Part shown: positions 28,188-35,216 of the stretch, one piece after another
Layout of the letters: each line of letters starts with the position of its first letter
Position numbering within the stretch: position 1 is the stretch's first letter
NCBI GenBank assembly: GCA_018262575.1
Contig: JAGSYU010000022.1
Coordinates: 1 to 35,216 of the forward strand
Direction: 5' to 3'
DNA length: 35,216 nucleotides
DNA from: Pseudomonadota bacterium
Lineage (GTDB): Bacteria > Pseudomonadota > Alphaproteobacteria > Rhizobiales > Pleomorphomonadaceae
Notes under the pieces: model-generated
What the model was told of the DNA's origin: nothing
The model's input: the letters and a program-made list of their open reading frames with translations, nothing else
Database searches by the model: none
Program-made: the position numbers and the translations under genes

Positions 28188-29030
28188 TCATCGGCGAGGA
28201 GCGCCGTAGGCGCGGCCGAAGCGTGTTTCCAGGCGGTGCTGGACAATTTCGAACAGGATGGACAGCAGCCAGTAGATGAAAGCGGCCGTCAGTAGCATCT
28301 CCATGTAGTGGTAGGTCGACCGACCGTAGGACTGGGCGAGGAAGTTGAGTTCCCAAAGGCCCATCAGCGACACCAGCGACGAATCCTTCAGCATCGACAC
28401 GAACTGGGCGCCGGCCGGTGGAATGATGACGCGCGCCGCCTGCGGAGCGATGATCTTGATCGCGGTCAGTGTCGGCGACAGGCCGAGCGACATCGCCGCC
28501 TCGCGCTGGCCGCGTGGCACCGCCGTGATACCGGCACGGATGGTCTCGGCCAGATAGGCGGCGTAGTTGAGCGATAAAGCCATCACGCCTGACGTCAGTG
28601 CCGACAGGACGATGCCGAACTGCGGCAGGGCGAGGTAGATCAGCAGCACCTGAACGAGAAGCGGCGTGCCGCGGAAGAAGGAGGCATAAAAGGTGGCAAC
28701 GGCGAAGGCGACCGGGTTGCGTGACAGCCGACCGAGCGCCGTCAGCACGGCGAGACCGACGGCGAACACCATCGACATCGCCGTGACCAGCAGCGTCAGC
28801 GCCACACCCTGAACGAAGCCATTGGGCGACAGACGCAGGCCGAGCATGAACGGCAGCTTGGTCCGGATCAGCGCGAAGTCGAGGCCCAGCTGGTAGAGCC
28901 CGGCGAGCAAGGCGGCCAGGAGCAGCGCCCAGGTGATCCAGACCCGAAGCCGGAAATCGAGATGCAGCCGGGGGTGTTTCGCCGGCTGCACAATGATCGA
29001 CGGCATCGCGCCGGTGATGTCACTCGGCAT
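28188..29030 (-). CDS. Polar amino acid ABC importer permease
   Basis: 280 residues of the HisM/GlnP family. Membrane segments begin at about 31-49; a long cytoplasmic loop holds the coupling motif REAAMSLGLSPTLTAIKIIAPQ split around 185-206, and FFRGTPLLVQVLLIY is the conserved substrate-pathway helix. Start 29030 overlaps the end of the binding-protein gene by 11 bases. Only one permease gene is present and no ATPase gene lies next to it, so the ATPase must come from elsewhere or from outside the operon. Confidence 0.9.
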   Translation of the reverse strand: MPSDITGAMPSIIVQPAKHPRLHLDFRLRVWITWALLLAALLAGLYQLGLDFALIRTKLPFMLGLRLSPNGFVQGVALTLLVTAMSMVFAVGLAVLTALGRLSRNPVAFAVATFYASFFRGTPLLVQVLLIYLALPQFGIVLSALTSGVMALSLNYAAYLAETIRAGITAVPRGQREAAMSLGLSPTLTAIKIIAPQAARVIIPPAGAQFVSMLKDSSLVSLMGLWELNFLAQSYGRSTYHYMEMLLTAAFIYWLLSILFEIVQHRLETRFGRAYGAPRR

Positions 29031-29841
29031 CTTTGGTGATGTCCGTGTGGAACCACGTCTGCGAAATCTTGGCGATCGTGCCGTCTGCCTTGAGCTCTTT
29101 GATGACGCGGGCGACCTCGGCATCCCACTCGGGATCGCCCTTGTCGGTGACGACGGCATTCGGCTCGGCGAACAGCGGCTTGCCGACCACCTTCAGCTTG
29201 CCGGTCGCTTCGACCTGCCCCTGCGCCGTCCCCGCCGAAGCGACGATGGCGTCGAGCCGGACACCGGGTCCGAGAGCAAGGTTCTGGAAGTTGACCGTCT
29301 CGTCGCCCGGCACCGCTTCGACGGTATCGAACGGGAACTCGATGGCCGGTTGGCCGGGAATGACAAAGCTGCGGTTGACGTAGGCCTCATAGGATGAGCC
29401 GGTGCCGACGCCGATCTTCTTGCCGGTGATGTCCTTGGCCGACTGGATGGCCGTCTCGTCCTTATTGACCACCAGCACCGCCGGCAGACTGTAGTAAATC
29501 GCCGGGAAATTGACCACCTTGGCGCGTTCTTCGGTCGGCGTCGCCGAGGAGATTGCAACGTCCCAGCGGCCGGCCCACTTGCCACCGATGATGGCTTCCC
29601 AGCCGGGTGTTTCGAGCTTCAGCTTGACGCCAAGTTTCTCAGCAAACGCCTTGGCGACGTCGACGTCAAAGCCGTCGAGCTCGTTCTTGTCGTTGATGAA
29701 GCCAAAGGGTGGATAATCATTGACCAACACATCGACGACTTCGCCTTTCGACTTGACGCGGTCGAGAGTTTCGCCAGCGAAGGCGGTAACAGGAAGGGTG
29801 ATGGCGAGAGCGGCGAAGGTGGCGATGTACTGGCGTCTCAT
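29020..29841 (-). CDS. Amino acid ABC importer, periplasmic binding protein (SBP_bac_3)
   Basis: 273 residues. A signal peptide (MRRQYIATFAALAITLPVTAFAG shortened here to its MRRQY and VTAFA ends) precedes the domain: VNDYPPFGFINDKNELDGFD, VDVAKAFAEKLGVK, GGKWAGRWDVAISSATPTEER, KKIGVGTGSSYEAYV and DGTIAKISQTWF. Start 29841 is an ATG; TTG 29850 would add three residues. Unlike the other three binding-protein genes in the window it has no hairpin after its stop and overlaps the permease gene. The ligand is unknown; the neighbouring methyltransferase and BisC-type gene suggest a sulfur amino acid or its sulfoxide. Confidence 0.9.
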   Translation of the reverse strand: MRRQYIATFAALAITLPVTAFAGETLDRVKSKGEVVDVLVNDYPPFGFINDKNELDGFDVDVAKAFAEKLGVKLKLETPGWEAIIGGKWAGRWDVAISSATPTEERAKVVNFPAIYYSLPAVLVVNKDETAIQSAKDITGKKIGVGTGSSYEAYVNRSFVIPGQPAIEFPFDTVEAVPGDETVNFQNLALGPGVRLDAIVASAGTAQGQVEATGKLKVVGKPLFAEPNAVVTDKGDPEWDAEVARVIKELKADGTIAKISQTWFHTDITKDAE

Positions 29842-29910
29842 GACTGGCAAGCCCCGATGGTTTTGATGTCGCCATCATGCGGCTTTCCATCGGCACTGCC
29901 GACCATGCGC

Positions 29911-30019
29911 CAACCAATTGCTGTTCGATGCGGGGAATATCTTGCCCGCCAATTTGGGCGGATTGGTTGTTGTTTTCGGGCTCTGCGGCTGGCGGATTGC
30001 GATACCAAACCCATCCGCC
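29911..30019. promoter_or_regulatory. Inverted and direct repeats upstream of the second amino acid importer
   Basis: CAACCAAT (29911-29918) pairs with ATTGGTTG (29962-29969), enclosing CCGCC (29946-29950) with GGCGG (29957-29961). GGCGGATTG occurs twice (29957-29965 and 29991-29999), and GGCGGAT (29991-29997) pairs with ATCCGCC (30013-30019). These lie in the 200-base gap between the molybdoenzyme and the binding-protein gene and may be a terminator for the former plus a regulator site for the latter. Confidence 0.4.
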
Positions 30020-30041
30020 CCGTTTCGATGGCCGCCATTGC

Positions 30042-32348
30042 TTACACAGAGGGGCTATGCGGCGTGGTCGAAAGATCTGGCTGCCGGTCGATCGACAGGT
30101 CGGGCAGCGGCTTGGTCCAGCGCTCGATCGATACCAGCGCCGTGTGGGCGATGTTGCCCTGCGACAGGCCCGAGGCACCCTTGTCGATGGTCAGCGTGTT
30201 GGGGTTGCCGTGTACGTCGATCAGCTCGCCGTCTACCTCCCGCGGGTCATACCAGGCGCCGGTGGCCATCCAGGCGACGTCCTCGCGGATGCCGTCGGTG
30301 ACGACGACGGCGCCCAGCGCTTTGCCGCGGGCGTTCGATAGCAGGACGATGTCCCCCGCCGACACCTCGAGACGAGCGGCCGTGGCCGGATGGAGATAGA
30401 CCGGCTCGCGGCCGTCGATCTTGGTCGCCCTGGCGACCGGGCCATTGTCGAGTTGGCCGTGCAGGCGAGTGATCGACTGGCCTGATGTGAGGTGCAACCG
30501 ATCACCGGCATCCGCCGCCCCCAGCCATTCGGCAGGCTCGATCCATACCGGGTGGCCGGAACAGTCGGGGAGAGCCAGGCTGGCCAGCCAGTCGCTGTAA
30601 AGTTCGATGCGACCACTCGGCGTGTCGAGCGGAAACGCCTCGGGATCGGCGATGAAGTCGCCGAACTGGATTACCTCGCCAGCTGGATCGGGCCGGTCGA
30701 AGCGGCCGGCGTCCCGGAAGGCGTCGAAATCGGGCAGCGTCACCCCGTGCCGCTCGGCGACAGCAGCCGAGTCCTGCCAGAGCCGCTTGAGCCAGCCGGC
30801 TTCATCAAGACAATCGGTGAAGGCGTCGGCGACGCCGAACCGCTCGGCCAGACCGCGGAAGGTGGCATGGTCGTCGCGCGCTTCACCCTGGGGCGGCAGC
30901 ACCTTGTCCATGAACACCAGCGATCCGTCGCGCCGGTTGATCATGATATCCTCGCGTTCGAGCGGCGAGGTAATGGGGAAGACGATGTCGGCGCGGCGGG
31001 CGGTCGGTGTCCACCAGATGTCGTTGACGATCACCGTTTCCGGCCGCGTCCAGGCCTCGGCGAGCCGGTTGAGATCCTGATGGGCATGGAAGGGATTGCC
31101 GCCGGTCCAGTAGACGAGGCGGATGTCGGGATAGACCAGCGTCTCCCCGTTGTAGGTGAAGCTGCCGCCTGGATCGAGCAGCAGGTCGGCAATGCGCGCC
31201 ACCGGGATATGGTCGGCCACGGCATTGCGGCCCTGCGGCAGTGACGGCCAGGGCAGCGGCCGGATGGGGCGACCGACCGGCGTCGTCGAACCATAGCCGA
31301 AGCCAAAGCCACCGCCCTTGCTGCCGATCTGCCCCAGCATGGCAGCCAGTGCCAGGCCCATCCAAAGTGGCTGCTCGCCGTGATCGGCACGCTGGATGCC
31401 CCAGGCGAGCGAGATCATGGTGCGCCGCGCCGCCATCTCGCGGGCAAGATCGCGGATGCGGTTGGCGTCGATGCCGGTAATGGCCGCCGCCCAATCGGCC
31501 GACTTCACCGTGCCGTCGGCTTTGCCGGTCAGATAGGCCTCAAGATGCGGCCAGCCGTGGGTGTAGCGGTCAAGGAAGGCGCGGTTCACCAGCCCGTCCT
31601 CGATCAGCACATGGGCAAGGCCCATCATCAATGCCGTGTCGGTGTTGGGGCGCGGCGCGATCCATTCCGCTTCGAGCGCCTCGGATACATCGGCCCGGCG
31701 TGGCGAGATGTTGACGATGCGGGCGCCGGCCTGGTGGATGCGGCCGAGCCAGCTTTCCACCTCGTGGCCGGTGGTGCCGCTCGACATCACCTGCGCCGTT
31801 CGGCCGGAGATGCCGCCGAAGCACAGCAGCAGCTCGGTGTTGCCCTCGAGCAACGACCAGGACGTCATACGATCCTGGAACAGGCCGTTGCTCATGCCGG
31901 TGATGTGCGGCAGCAGCACTTCGCCGACGGCGTGCGAATAGGTGTCAACCGAGCGCGTGTAACCGCCGATCAGATTCAGAAAGCGCCTCAGCTGCGATTG
32001 GGCATGATGGAAACGGCCGGCGCTGGCCCAACCGTAGGAGCCACCGAAGATCGATCGGTTGCCGTGGGTGTCGACGACGCGGCGGAGTTCACCGGCGGCG
32101 AGATCCAGCGCCTCGTCCCATGGAAGCTCGACGAAGCTGTCGCGGCCGCTGCGGTTGCGGTCGCGCTTTTCCAGCCACGCACGACGAACGGAGGGTCGGC
32201 GGATGCGCGTCGCCTCGTCGCGCACGGCCCCCAGCCAGCCGCGACCGATCACCGACGGCTGCGGATCGTCGGCGAGCGGCGTCAGATCGGGGGCGTCCGC
32301 CTTGCCGGTGACGGTGTAGGTCCCCCAGTGGGCGGCGGTGTAGCGCAT
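30042..32348 (-). CDS. BisC-type molybdopterin oxidoreductase (biotin/methionine/TMAO sulfoxide reductase family)
   Basis: 768 residues, the length of cytoplasmic BisC enzymes, with no Tat signal and no cysteines for an iron-sulfur cluster at the N-terminus. It starts THWGTY-like (AAHWGTYTV), contains the molybdenum-ligand motif GGSYGW (Ser104 as I align it), VYWTGGNPFHAHQDLNR, NDIWWTPTARRADIVFPITSPLER and the C-terminal guanosine-dinucleotide-binding domain (NARGKALGAVVV). Known relatives reduce biotin sulfoxide, methionine sulfoxide, DMSO or TMAO. It begins 24 bases after the RuBisCO-like gene and so appears to be the last gene of that operon. AGGGAA lies 9 bases before the ATG. The physiological substrate, and whether it is part of the sugar-phosphate pathway, are unknown. 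Confidence 0.92.
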   Translation of the reverse strand: MRYTAAHWGTYTVTGKADAPDLTPLADDPQPSVIGRGWLGAVRDEATRIRRPSVRRAWLEKRDRNRSGRDSFVELPWDEALDLAAGELRRVVDTHGNRSIFGGSYGWASAGRFHHAQSQLRRFLNLIGGYTRSVDTYSHAVGEVLLPHITGMSNGLFQDRMTSWSLLEGNTELLLCFGGISGRTAQVMSSGTTGHEVESWLGRIHQAGARIVNISPRRADVSEALEAEWIAPRPNTDTALMMGLAHVLIEDGLVNRAFLDRYTHGWPHLEAYLTGKADGTVKSADWAAAITGIDANRIRDLAREMAARRTMISLAWGIQRADHGEQPLWMGLALAAMLGQIGSKGGGFGFGYGSTTPVGRPIRPLPWPSLPQGRNAVADHIPVARIADLLLDPGGSFTYNGETLVYPDIRLVYWTGGNPFHAHQDLNRLAEAWTRPETVIVNDIWWTPTARRADIVFPITSPLEREDIMINRRDGSLVFMDKVLPPQGEARDDHATFRGLAERFGVADAFTDCLDEAGWLKRLWQDSAAVAERHGVTLPDFDAFRDAGRFDRPDPAGEVIQFGDFIADPEAFPLDTPSGRIELYSDWLASLALPDCSGHPVWIEPAEWLGAADAGDRLHLTSGQSITRLHGQLDNGPVARATKIDGREPVYLHPATAARLEVSAGDIVLLSNARGKALGAVVVTDGIREDVAWMATGAWYDPREVDGELIDVHGNPNTLTIDKGASGLSQGNIAHTALVSIERWTKPLPDLSIDRQPDLSTTPHSPSV

Positions 32349-32372
32349 GGCGTCGGTTCCCTGTCGTCGGCT

Positions 32373-33482
32373 TCAGGTAAGGCGGGCCCGCATTTCCTTG
32401 ATGGTTTCGCCGATGCGGTCAAGATGCCTGAGCAGACTGCCGCCGAGAAGATAGACGACGTCATCACCATACATGGTGCGCATGTCCGAGGCGCGATCGA
32501 CGCTCATGCCGCCACCCGGGCTCGGGAAGATCGTCCGGCCGATACCGTCCGATGCCCGGCAGGCGTCGGCGATGGACAGGCATTCGGCGGTTGAGAAGCC
32601 GAAACGGCCGCCGACATTGGGGAAGATCGAAATATCGGCACCGGCAAGGCGCTGCAGCACGCCGAACATCATGGCGTGGGTAAAGCCGAGCGTGTCGGAC
32701 AGCACATGGCTGCCGAGGAAGGTCGGGTGCGCCATCAGTGGCAGGTCGAACCAGTCGGCGGTCGCGAGGCGACGGGTAAGGTCGAAGCCGAACAGGCCCG
32801 GCATCACCAGCGCGCCGCCCGCGCCCGCTTCCTTGGCGAAGCGGGCAAAGTCGACAAGCTCGTCGCTGTCCCCGGCGATGTTGGGAAAATAAAGGCTATG
32901 GCCGCCGGTCTCGCGGTTGGCGCGTGCCACGGCCGCAGCCACCTTCTCGACCCGCCGCTTGAACGGGGCGGATTTCTGATTGGTCAGGCCGTGGTCGTCC
33001 TTGATGATGTCGGCGCCGCCGAGAGCGGCGGCATAGGCGATGGCGGCCAGCGTATCGGCGTCGCTGCCCTGCGGCTTGATCACCGGGGCAATCAGACCGC
33101 CGGTCGGGCGATGCGCCCGGTCACGCAGGCCGGCGATGCCGAAGCGGGCGCCGGTGAAATCGGCCGAAAGGCGTTTTCCCGGCTCGAAGCCGACGACCTT
33201 GATGCCTTTCTGGATCGACGAGTTGCCAAAGATGACGTTGAGGAGCTGCGGCAGCTCGGCACCGGTGCTGTCGGGACTGTAGGTCAGATGGGCAAGAAAG
33301 GCGCCTGGACCCTCCGGCGCGACGCTGACGATTTTGCCGAGGATGACATCCTCGATATAGCCCTTCGGCACCACGTCACGCGGGATCTCGACGGTCTGTT
33401 CGAGGGCGATGCCCTCGGCACGCTCGGCGGCTTCGTCGAGGCTGGAAGCGAAAATGCGATAAAAGACAGAAAAGCGCGACAT
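32373..33482 (-). CDS. RuBisCO-like protein (type IV large-subunit homologue)
   Basis: 369 residues: an N-terminal alpha/beta domain (1-125) and a TIM barrel (126-369). The barrel shows IKPQG (Lys136 equals catalytic Lys175 of RuBisCO; Lys177 is replaced by Gln138), GGADIIKDDHG (Lys161 equals the carbamylated Lys201, Asp163 equals Asp203, but Glu204 is His164), MAHPT (His252 equals His294; Arg295 is Pro) and LLGGS. Loop 6 lacks the usual Lys334. These changes rule out CO2 fixation. RuBisCO-like proteins act as enolases, isomerases or decarboxylases of sugar-acid phosphates (methionine salvage, oxo-isoapionate). The ATG at 33482 has GGAGG 7 bases upstream and shares one base with the stop of the transketolase gene. 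Confidence 0.95.
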   Translation of the reverse strand: MSRFSVFYRIFASSLDEAAERAEGIALEQTVEIPRDVVPKGYIEDVILGKIVSVAPEGPGAFLAHLTYSPDSTGAELPQLLNVIFGNSSIQKGIKVVGFEPGKRLSADFTGARFGIAGLRDRAHRPTGGLIAPVIKPQGSDADTLAAIAYAAALGGADIIKDDHGLTNQKSAPFKRRVEKVAAAVARANRETGGHSLYFPNIAGDSDELVDFARFAKEAGAGGALVMPGLFGFDLTRRLATADWFDLPLMAHPTFLGSHVLSDTLGFTHAMMFGVLQRLAGADISIFPNVGGRFGFSTAECLSIADACRASDGIGRTIFPSPGGGMSVDRASDMRTMYGDDVVYLLGGSLLRHLDRIGETIKEMRARLT

Positions 33483-34486
33483 CACAGTGCCTCCGCCTTG
33501 GCCGACGAGTGGACGGCGTCGATGCGGACGGCGTCGAGGTCGGCGTCGGTGATGCCGAAGTTTTCGCCGGTCAGCCGTTCGATGGCGGCCACCAGCGCTG
33601 GGGCGTCAAGGCCGTAGGTGCGCATCAGGTAGGGTCGTGAGCCGCCGTGGGCGTAGGTGTCCTTCAGGCCAAGCCGGATCAGCCGCTTGGCGATGCCGGC
33701 GTCGGCGATGGTCTCGGCCACCAGCGAGCCGATGCCGCCTTCGGTGACGTGGTTCTCGAGGGTGACGACGCCGTGGCGCACCGACTGCAGGTGGTCGAGC
33801 AGATATTGGGCGTCAAACGGCTTGATGGTGTTGAGGTGGATGTGACGGATCGACACGCCGGCCTTCTTCAGTGCCGCGCGGGCGCGCAACGCCTCCTCGG
33901 TGGTGATGCCGGCGGTGATCACCAGCACGTCGGTGCCGAGCGATAATTCACGCGCCTTGCCGACGACGATCGGCGTGTCGAACAGGCGTGGCACCGATCC
34001 GCGCAGCACACGGGCGTAGACCGGACCGTCGACGCTGTCGGCCGCCTCGACGATCGACTCCACCTCGGTCGCGTCGCCGGTCTCCAGAATGGTCATGTTG
34101 GGGATCGAGCGCATCACCGAGATGTCCTCGATCGCCTGATGCGTCATGCCGCCCGGCGTGGTGACGCCCGGCAAAAAGCCCATCAGCCGCACCTTGCGGC
34201 GCGGATAGGCCACCGAGGCGACCAACTGGTCGTAGGGGCGGCGATAAAGGAAGACGCCGAAGGTGTGCAGAAAGGGGCGAAAGCCGGCAAGGCCAAGGCC
34301 GCCGGCAAAGCTCATCATGTTCTGCTCGGCCATGCCGAGCGAAAGGAACTGGTCCGGATGGCGGTCGCGGAAGCCATCGATCTCACAGGACGATGTGAGG
34401 TCGGCTGACAGGCAGAGCACTTCCGGGTGGGCGACGGCATAAGCCTCGAAGGCGCCGGCGTAGGGACGGTTGACGAGTTCGACCAT
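33482..34486 (-). CDS. Transketolase C-terminal subunit (pyrimidine-binding and C-terminal domains)
   Basis: 334 residues matching the second half of a split transketolase. The thiamine-diphosphate-activating Glu54 is in LGMAEQNMMSFAGG; LHTFGVFLYRRPYDQ, GVTTPGGMTHQAIEDISVMR and PVYARVLRG form the pyrimidine domain and VLVITAGITTEEALRARAAL with VVTLENHVTEGG the C-terminal domain. It needs the N-terminal subunit encoded directly upstream (9-base gap, with GAGGT overlapping that stop). Split transketolases are known, for example, for D-apulose 4-phosphate (AptA/AptB), an enzyme giving dihydroxyacetone phosphate and xylulose 5-phosphate. The substrate here is not known; being locked to a RuBisCO-like gene by a one-base overlap argues for a shared pathway. 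Confidence 0.92.
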   Translation of the reverse strand: MVELVNRPYAGAFEAYAVAHPEVLCLSADLTSSCEIDGFRDRHPDQFLSLGMAEQNMMSFAGGLGLAGFRPFLHTFGVFLYRRPYDQLVASVAYPRRKVRLMGFLPGVTTPGGMTHQAIEDISVMRSIPNMTILETGDATEVESIVEAADSVDGPVYARVLRGSVPRLFDTPIVVGKARELSLGTDVLVITAGITTEEALRARAALKKAGVSIRHIHLNTIKPFDAQYLLDHLQSVRHGVVTLENHVTEGGIGSLVAETIADAGIAKRLIRLGLKDTYAHGGSRPYLMRTYGLDAPALVAAIERLTGENFGITDADLDAVRIDAVHSSAKAEAL

Positions 34487-34495
34487 GACGGGACC

Positions 34496-35216
34496 TCAGC
34501 GGACGTAATCGACGGGGGAGACGCCGAGCTCGGCGGCGATGGCATCATTGGTGGCAGCGCGGTCGGCCTCGTCCTTGAACCGGACGTAGTGCAGGCGCGG
34601 GAAGCGGCGCTCGAGGTAGCTCATGCTCTGGAAGGGACTGGTCTTGGCCAGGATGATCAGCGGCTGGCCGGGATGGGACATTCTGGCGGCATCGCGCATC
34701 TCGGTGAGGTCGTGACCGTTGATCTCGGCGACGATGGCGCCGAACGCCTCGAACTTGGCGCGAATGTCGCGCACGTCCATCACCGAAGCCATGGCGCCGT
34801 CGCACTGCTGGGCGTTGACGTCGACGATGGCGTTGAGCGTGTCGATGCCGTGGTAGGCCGCGGCCTGCACCGCTTCCCAGGTCTGGCCTTCTTCAACCTC
34901 GCCGTCCGACATGAACACCCAGACCCGACCGGTCTCGCCCCTGCGCCGCCGCCCCCAGGCAAGGCCGGCCGCCGTCGACAGGCCGATGCCGAGCGTGCCG
35001 TTGTGCATTTCCATGCCCGGCGAATGCTCGGCGCCGATCATCTCCACCGACGAGCCATCCTTGTTGAACTGGCCGAGCGCTTCCGGTGCCAGGCGGCCGA
35101 CTTCGATCAGCGTCGCGTAGGCGACGAGGGCATAGTGGGCCGGCGCAAAGATCAGCCGATCGAAATGCGGCAGCGCCGGGCCGTTGTAGCCGGCGCCAGT
35201 GTGGTAGTCGGCGTTG
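34496..35216 (-). CDS. Transketolase N-terminal subunit (partial, 5' end off the window)
   Basis: 240 codons are visible; the start lies beyond the right edge. The translated edge reads NADYHTGAGYNGPALPHFDR, then IFAPAHYALVAYATLIEVGR, AEHSPGMEMHNGTLGIGLSTA cut here, and the thiamine-diphosphate motif SDGEVEEGQTWEA...NAIVDVNAQQ (GDG-type start with its metal-binding Asn). It is the pyrophosphate-binding half of a two-subunit transketolase, with the C half downstream. About 30 to 40 residues are probably missing. The stop is at 34496-34498, with 9 bases between it and the next ATG. Confidence 0.93.
   Translation of the reverse strand, partial: NADYHTGAGYNGPALPHFDRLIFAPAHYALVAYATLIEVGRLAPEALGQFNKDGSSVEMIGAEHSPGMEMHNGTLGIGLSTAAGLAWGRRRRGETGRVWVFMSDGEVEEGQTWEAVQAAAYHGIDTLNAIVDVNAQQCDGAMASVMDVRDIRAKFEAFGAIVAEINGHDLTEMRDAARMSHPGQPLIILAKTSPFQSMSYLERRFPRLHYVRFKDEADRAATNDAIAAELGVSPVDYVR

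Noticed and set aside
32373-33482. A true RuBisCO and a Calvin cycle
   Set aside because: Several catalytic residues are replaced, there is no small subunit or phosphoribulokinase, and the split transketolase alone does not indicate carbon fixation.

Overview
The window is high-GC DNA that reads as a sugar and amine catabolism region of an alphaproteobacterium, most likely of the order Hyphomicrobiales (Rhizobiales). The evidence is the gene families present (thu-type sugar cassettes, many ABC importers paired with LacI, GntR or RpiR regulators) and a mosaic intergenic repeat at about 3131-3230 of a type common in that order. No rRNA, tRNA, transposase, integrase or CRISPR array was seen.

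Left to right: (1) 1-5283, minus strand, a D-allose operon in the order alsR-like (RpiR family), alsB, alsA, alsC, alsE, with alsE cut by the left edge. (2) 5607-9482, divergent katG (catalase-peroxidase) and a two-HKD cardiolipin synthase. (3) 9513-16416, a fructosamine (Amadori compound) locus: a polar amino acid type ABC importer with permease and ATPase fused in one chain, a LacI regulator, a FrlD-like kinase, a FrlB-like deglycase and a GntR/UTRA regulator. The two regulatory gaps share the palindrome TGACGTCA. (4) 16463-26998, a glycoside locus: GH38 alpha-mannosidase, LacI regulator and Gfo/Idh/MocA dehydrogenase on the minus strand, divergent from a sugar ABC importer (binding protein, two permeases, ATPase) and a ThuA-like gene, with two copies of an operator-like box in the gap. 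(5) 27231-30041, minus strand, homocysteine S-methyltransferase and a second polar amino acid importer. (6) 30042-35216, minus strand, a compact operon: split transketolase (N and C halves), a RuBisCO-like protein and a cytoplasmic BisC-type molybdoenzyme. The right edge cuts the first transketolase half.

How they may work together: each block has the layout importer plus regulator plus one to three catabolic enzymes, as expected for a generalist feeding on plant-derived or decaying-plant sugars. Blocks 1, 3 and 4 can be matched to known pathway types. Block 6 cannot: a type IV RuBisCO-like protein coupled to a two-subunit transketolase and a molybdopterin oxidoreductase, next to methionine-type genes, is the best candidate for an undescribed pathway. 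Several periplasmic binding-protein genes are followed by strong hairpins before the next transporter gene, which suggests post-transcriptional excess of the binding protein. All functional calls are read from sequence by eye, with no database search.
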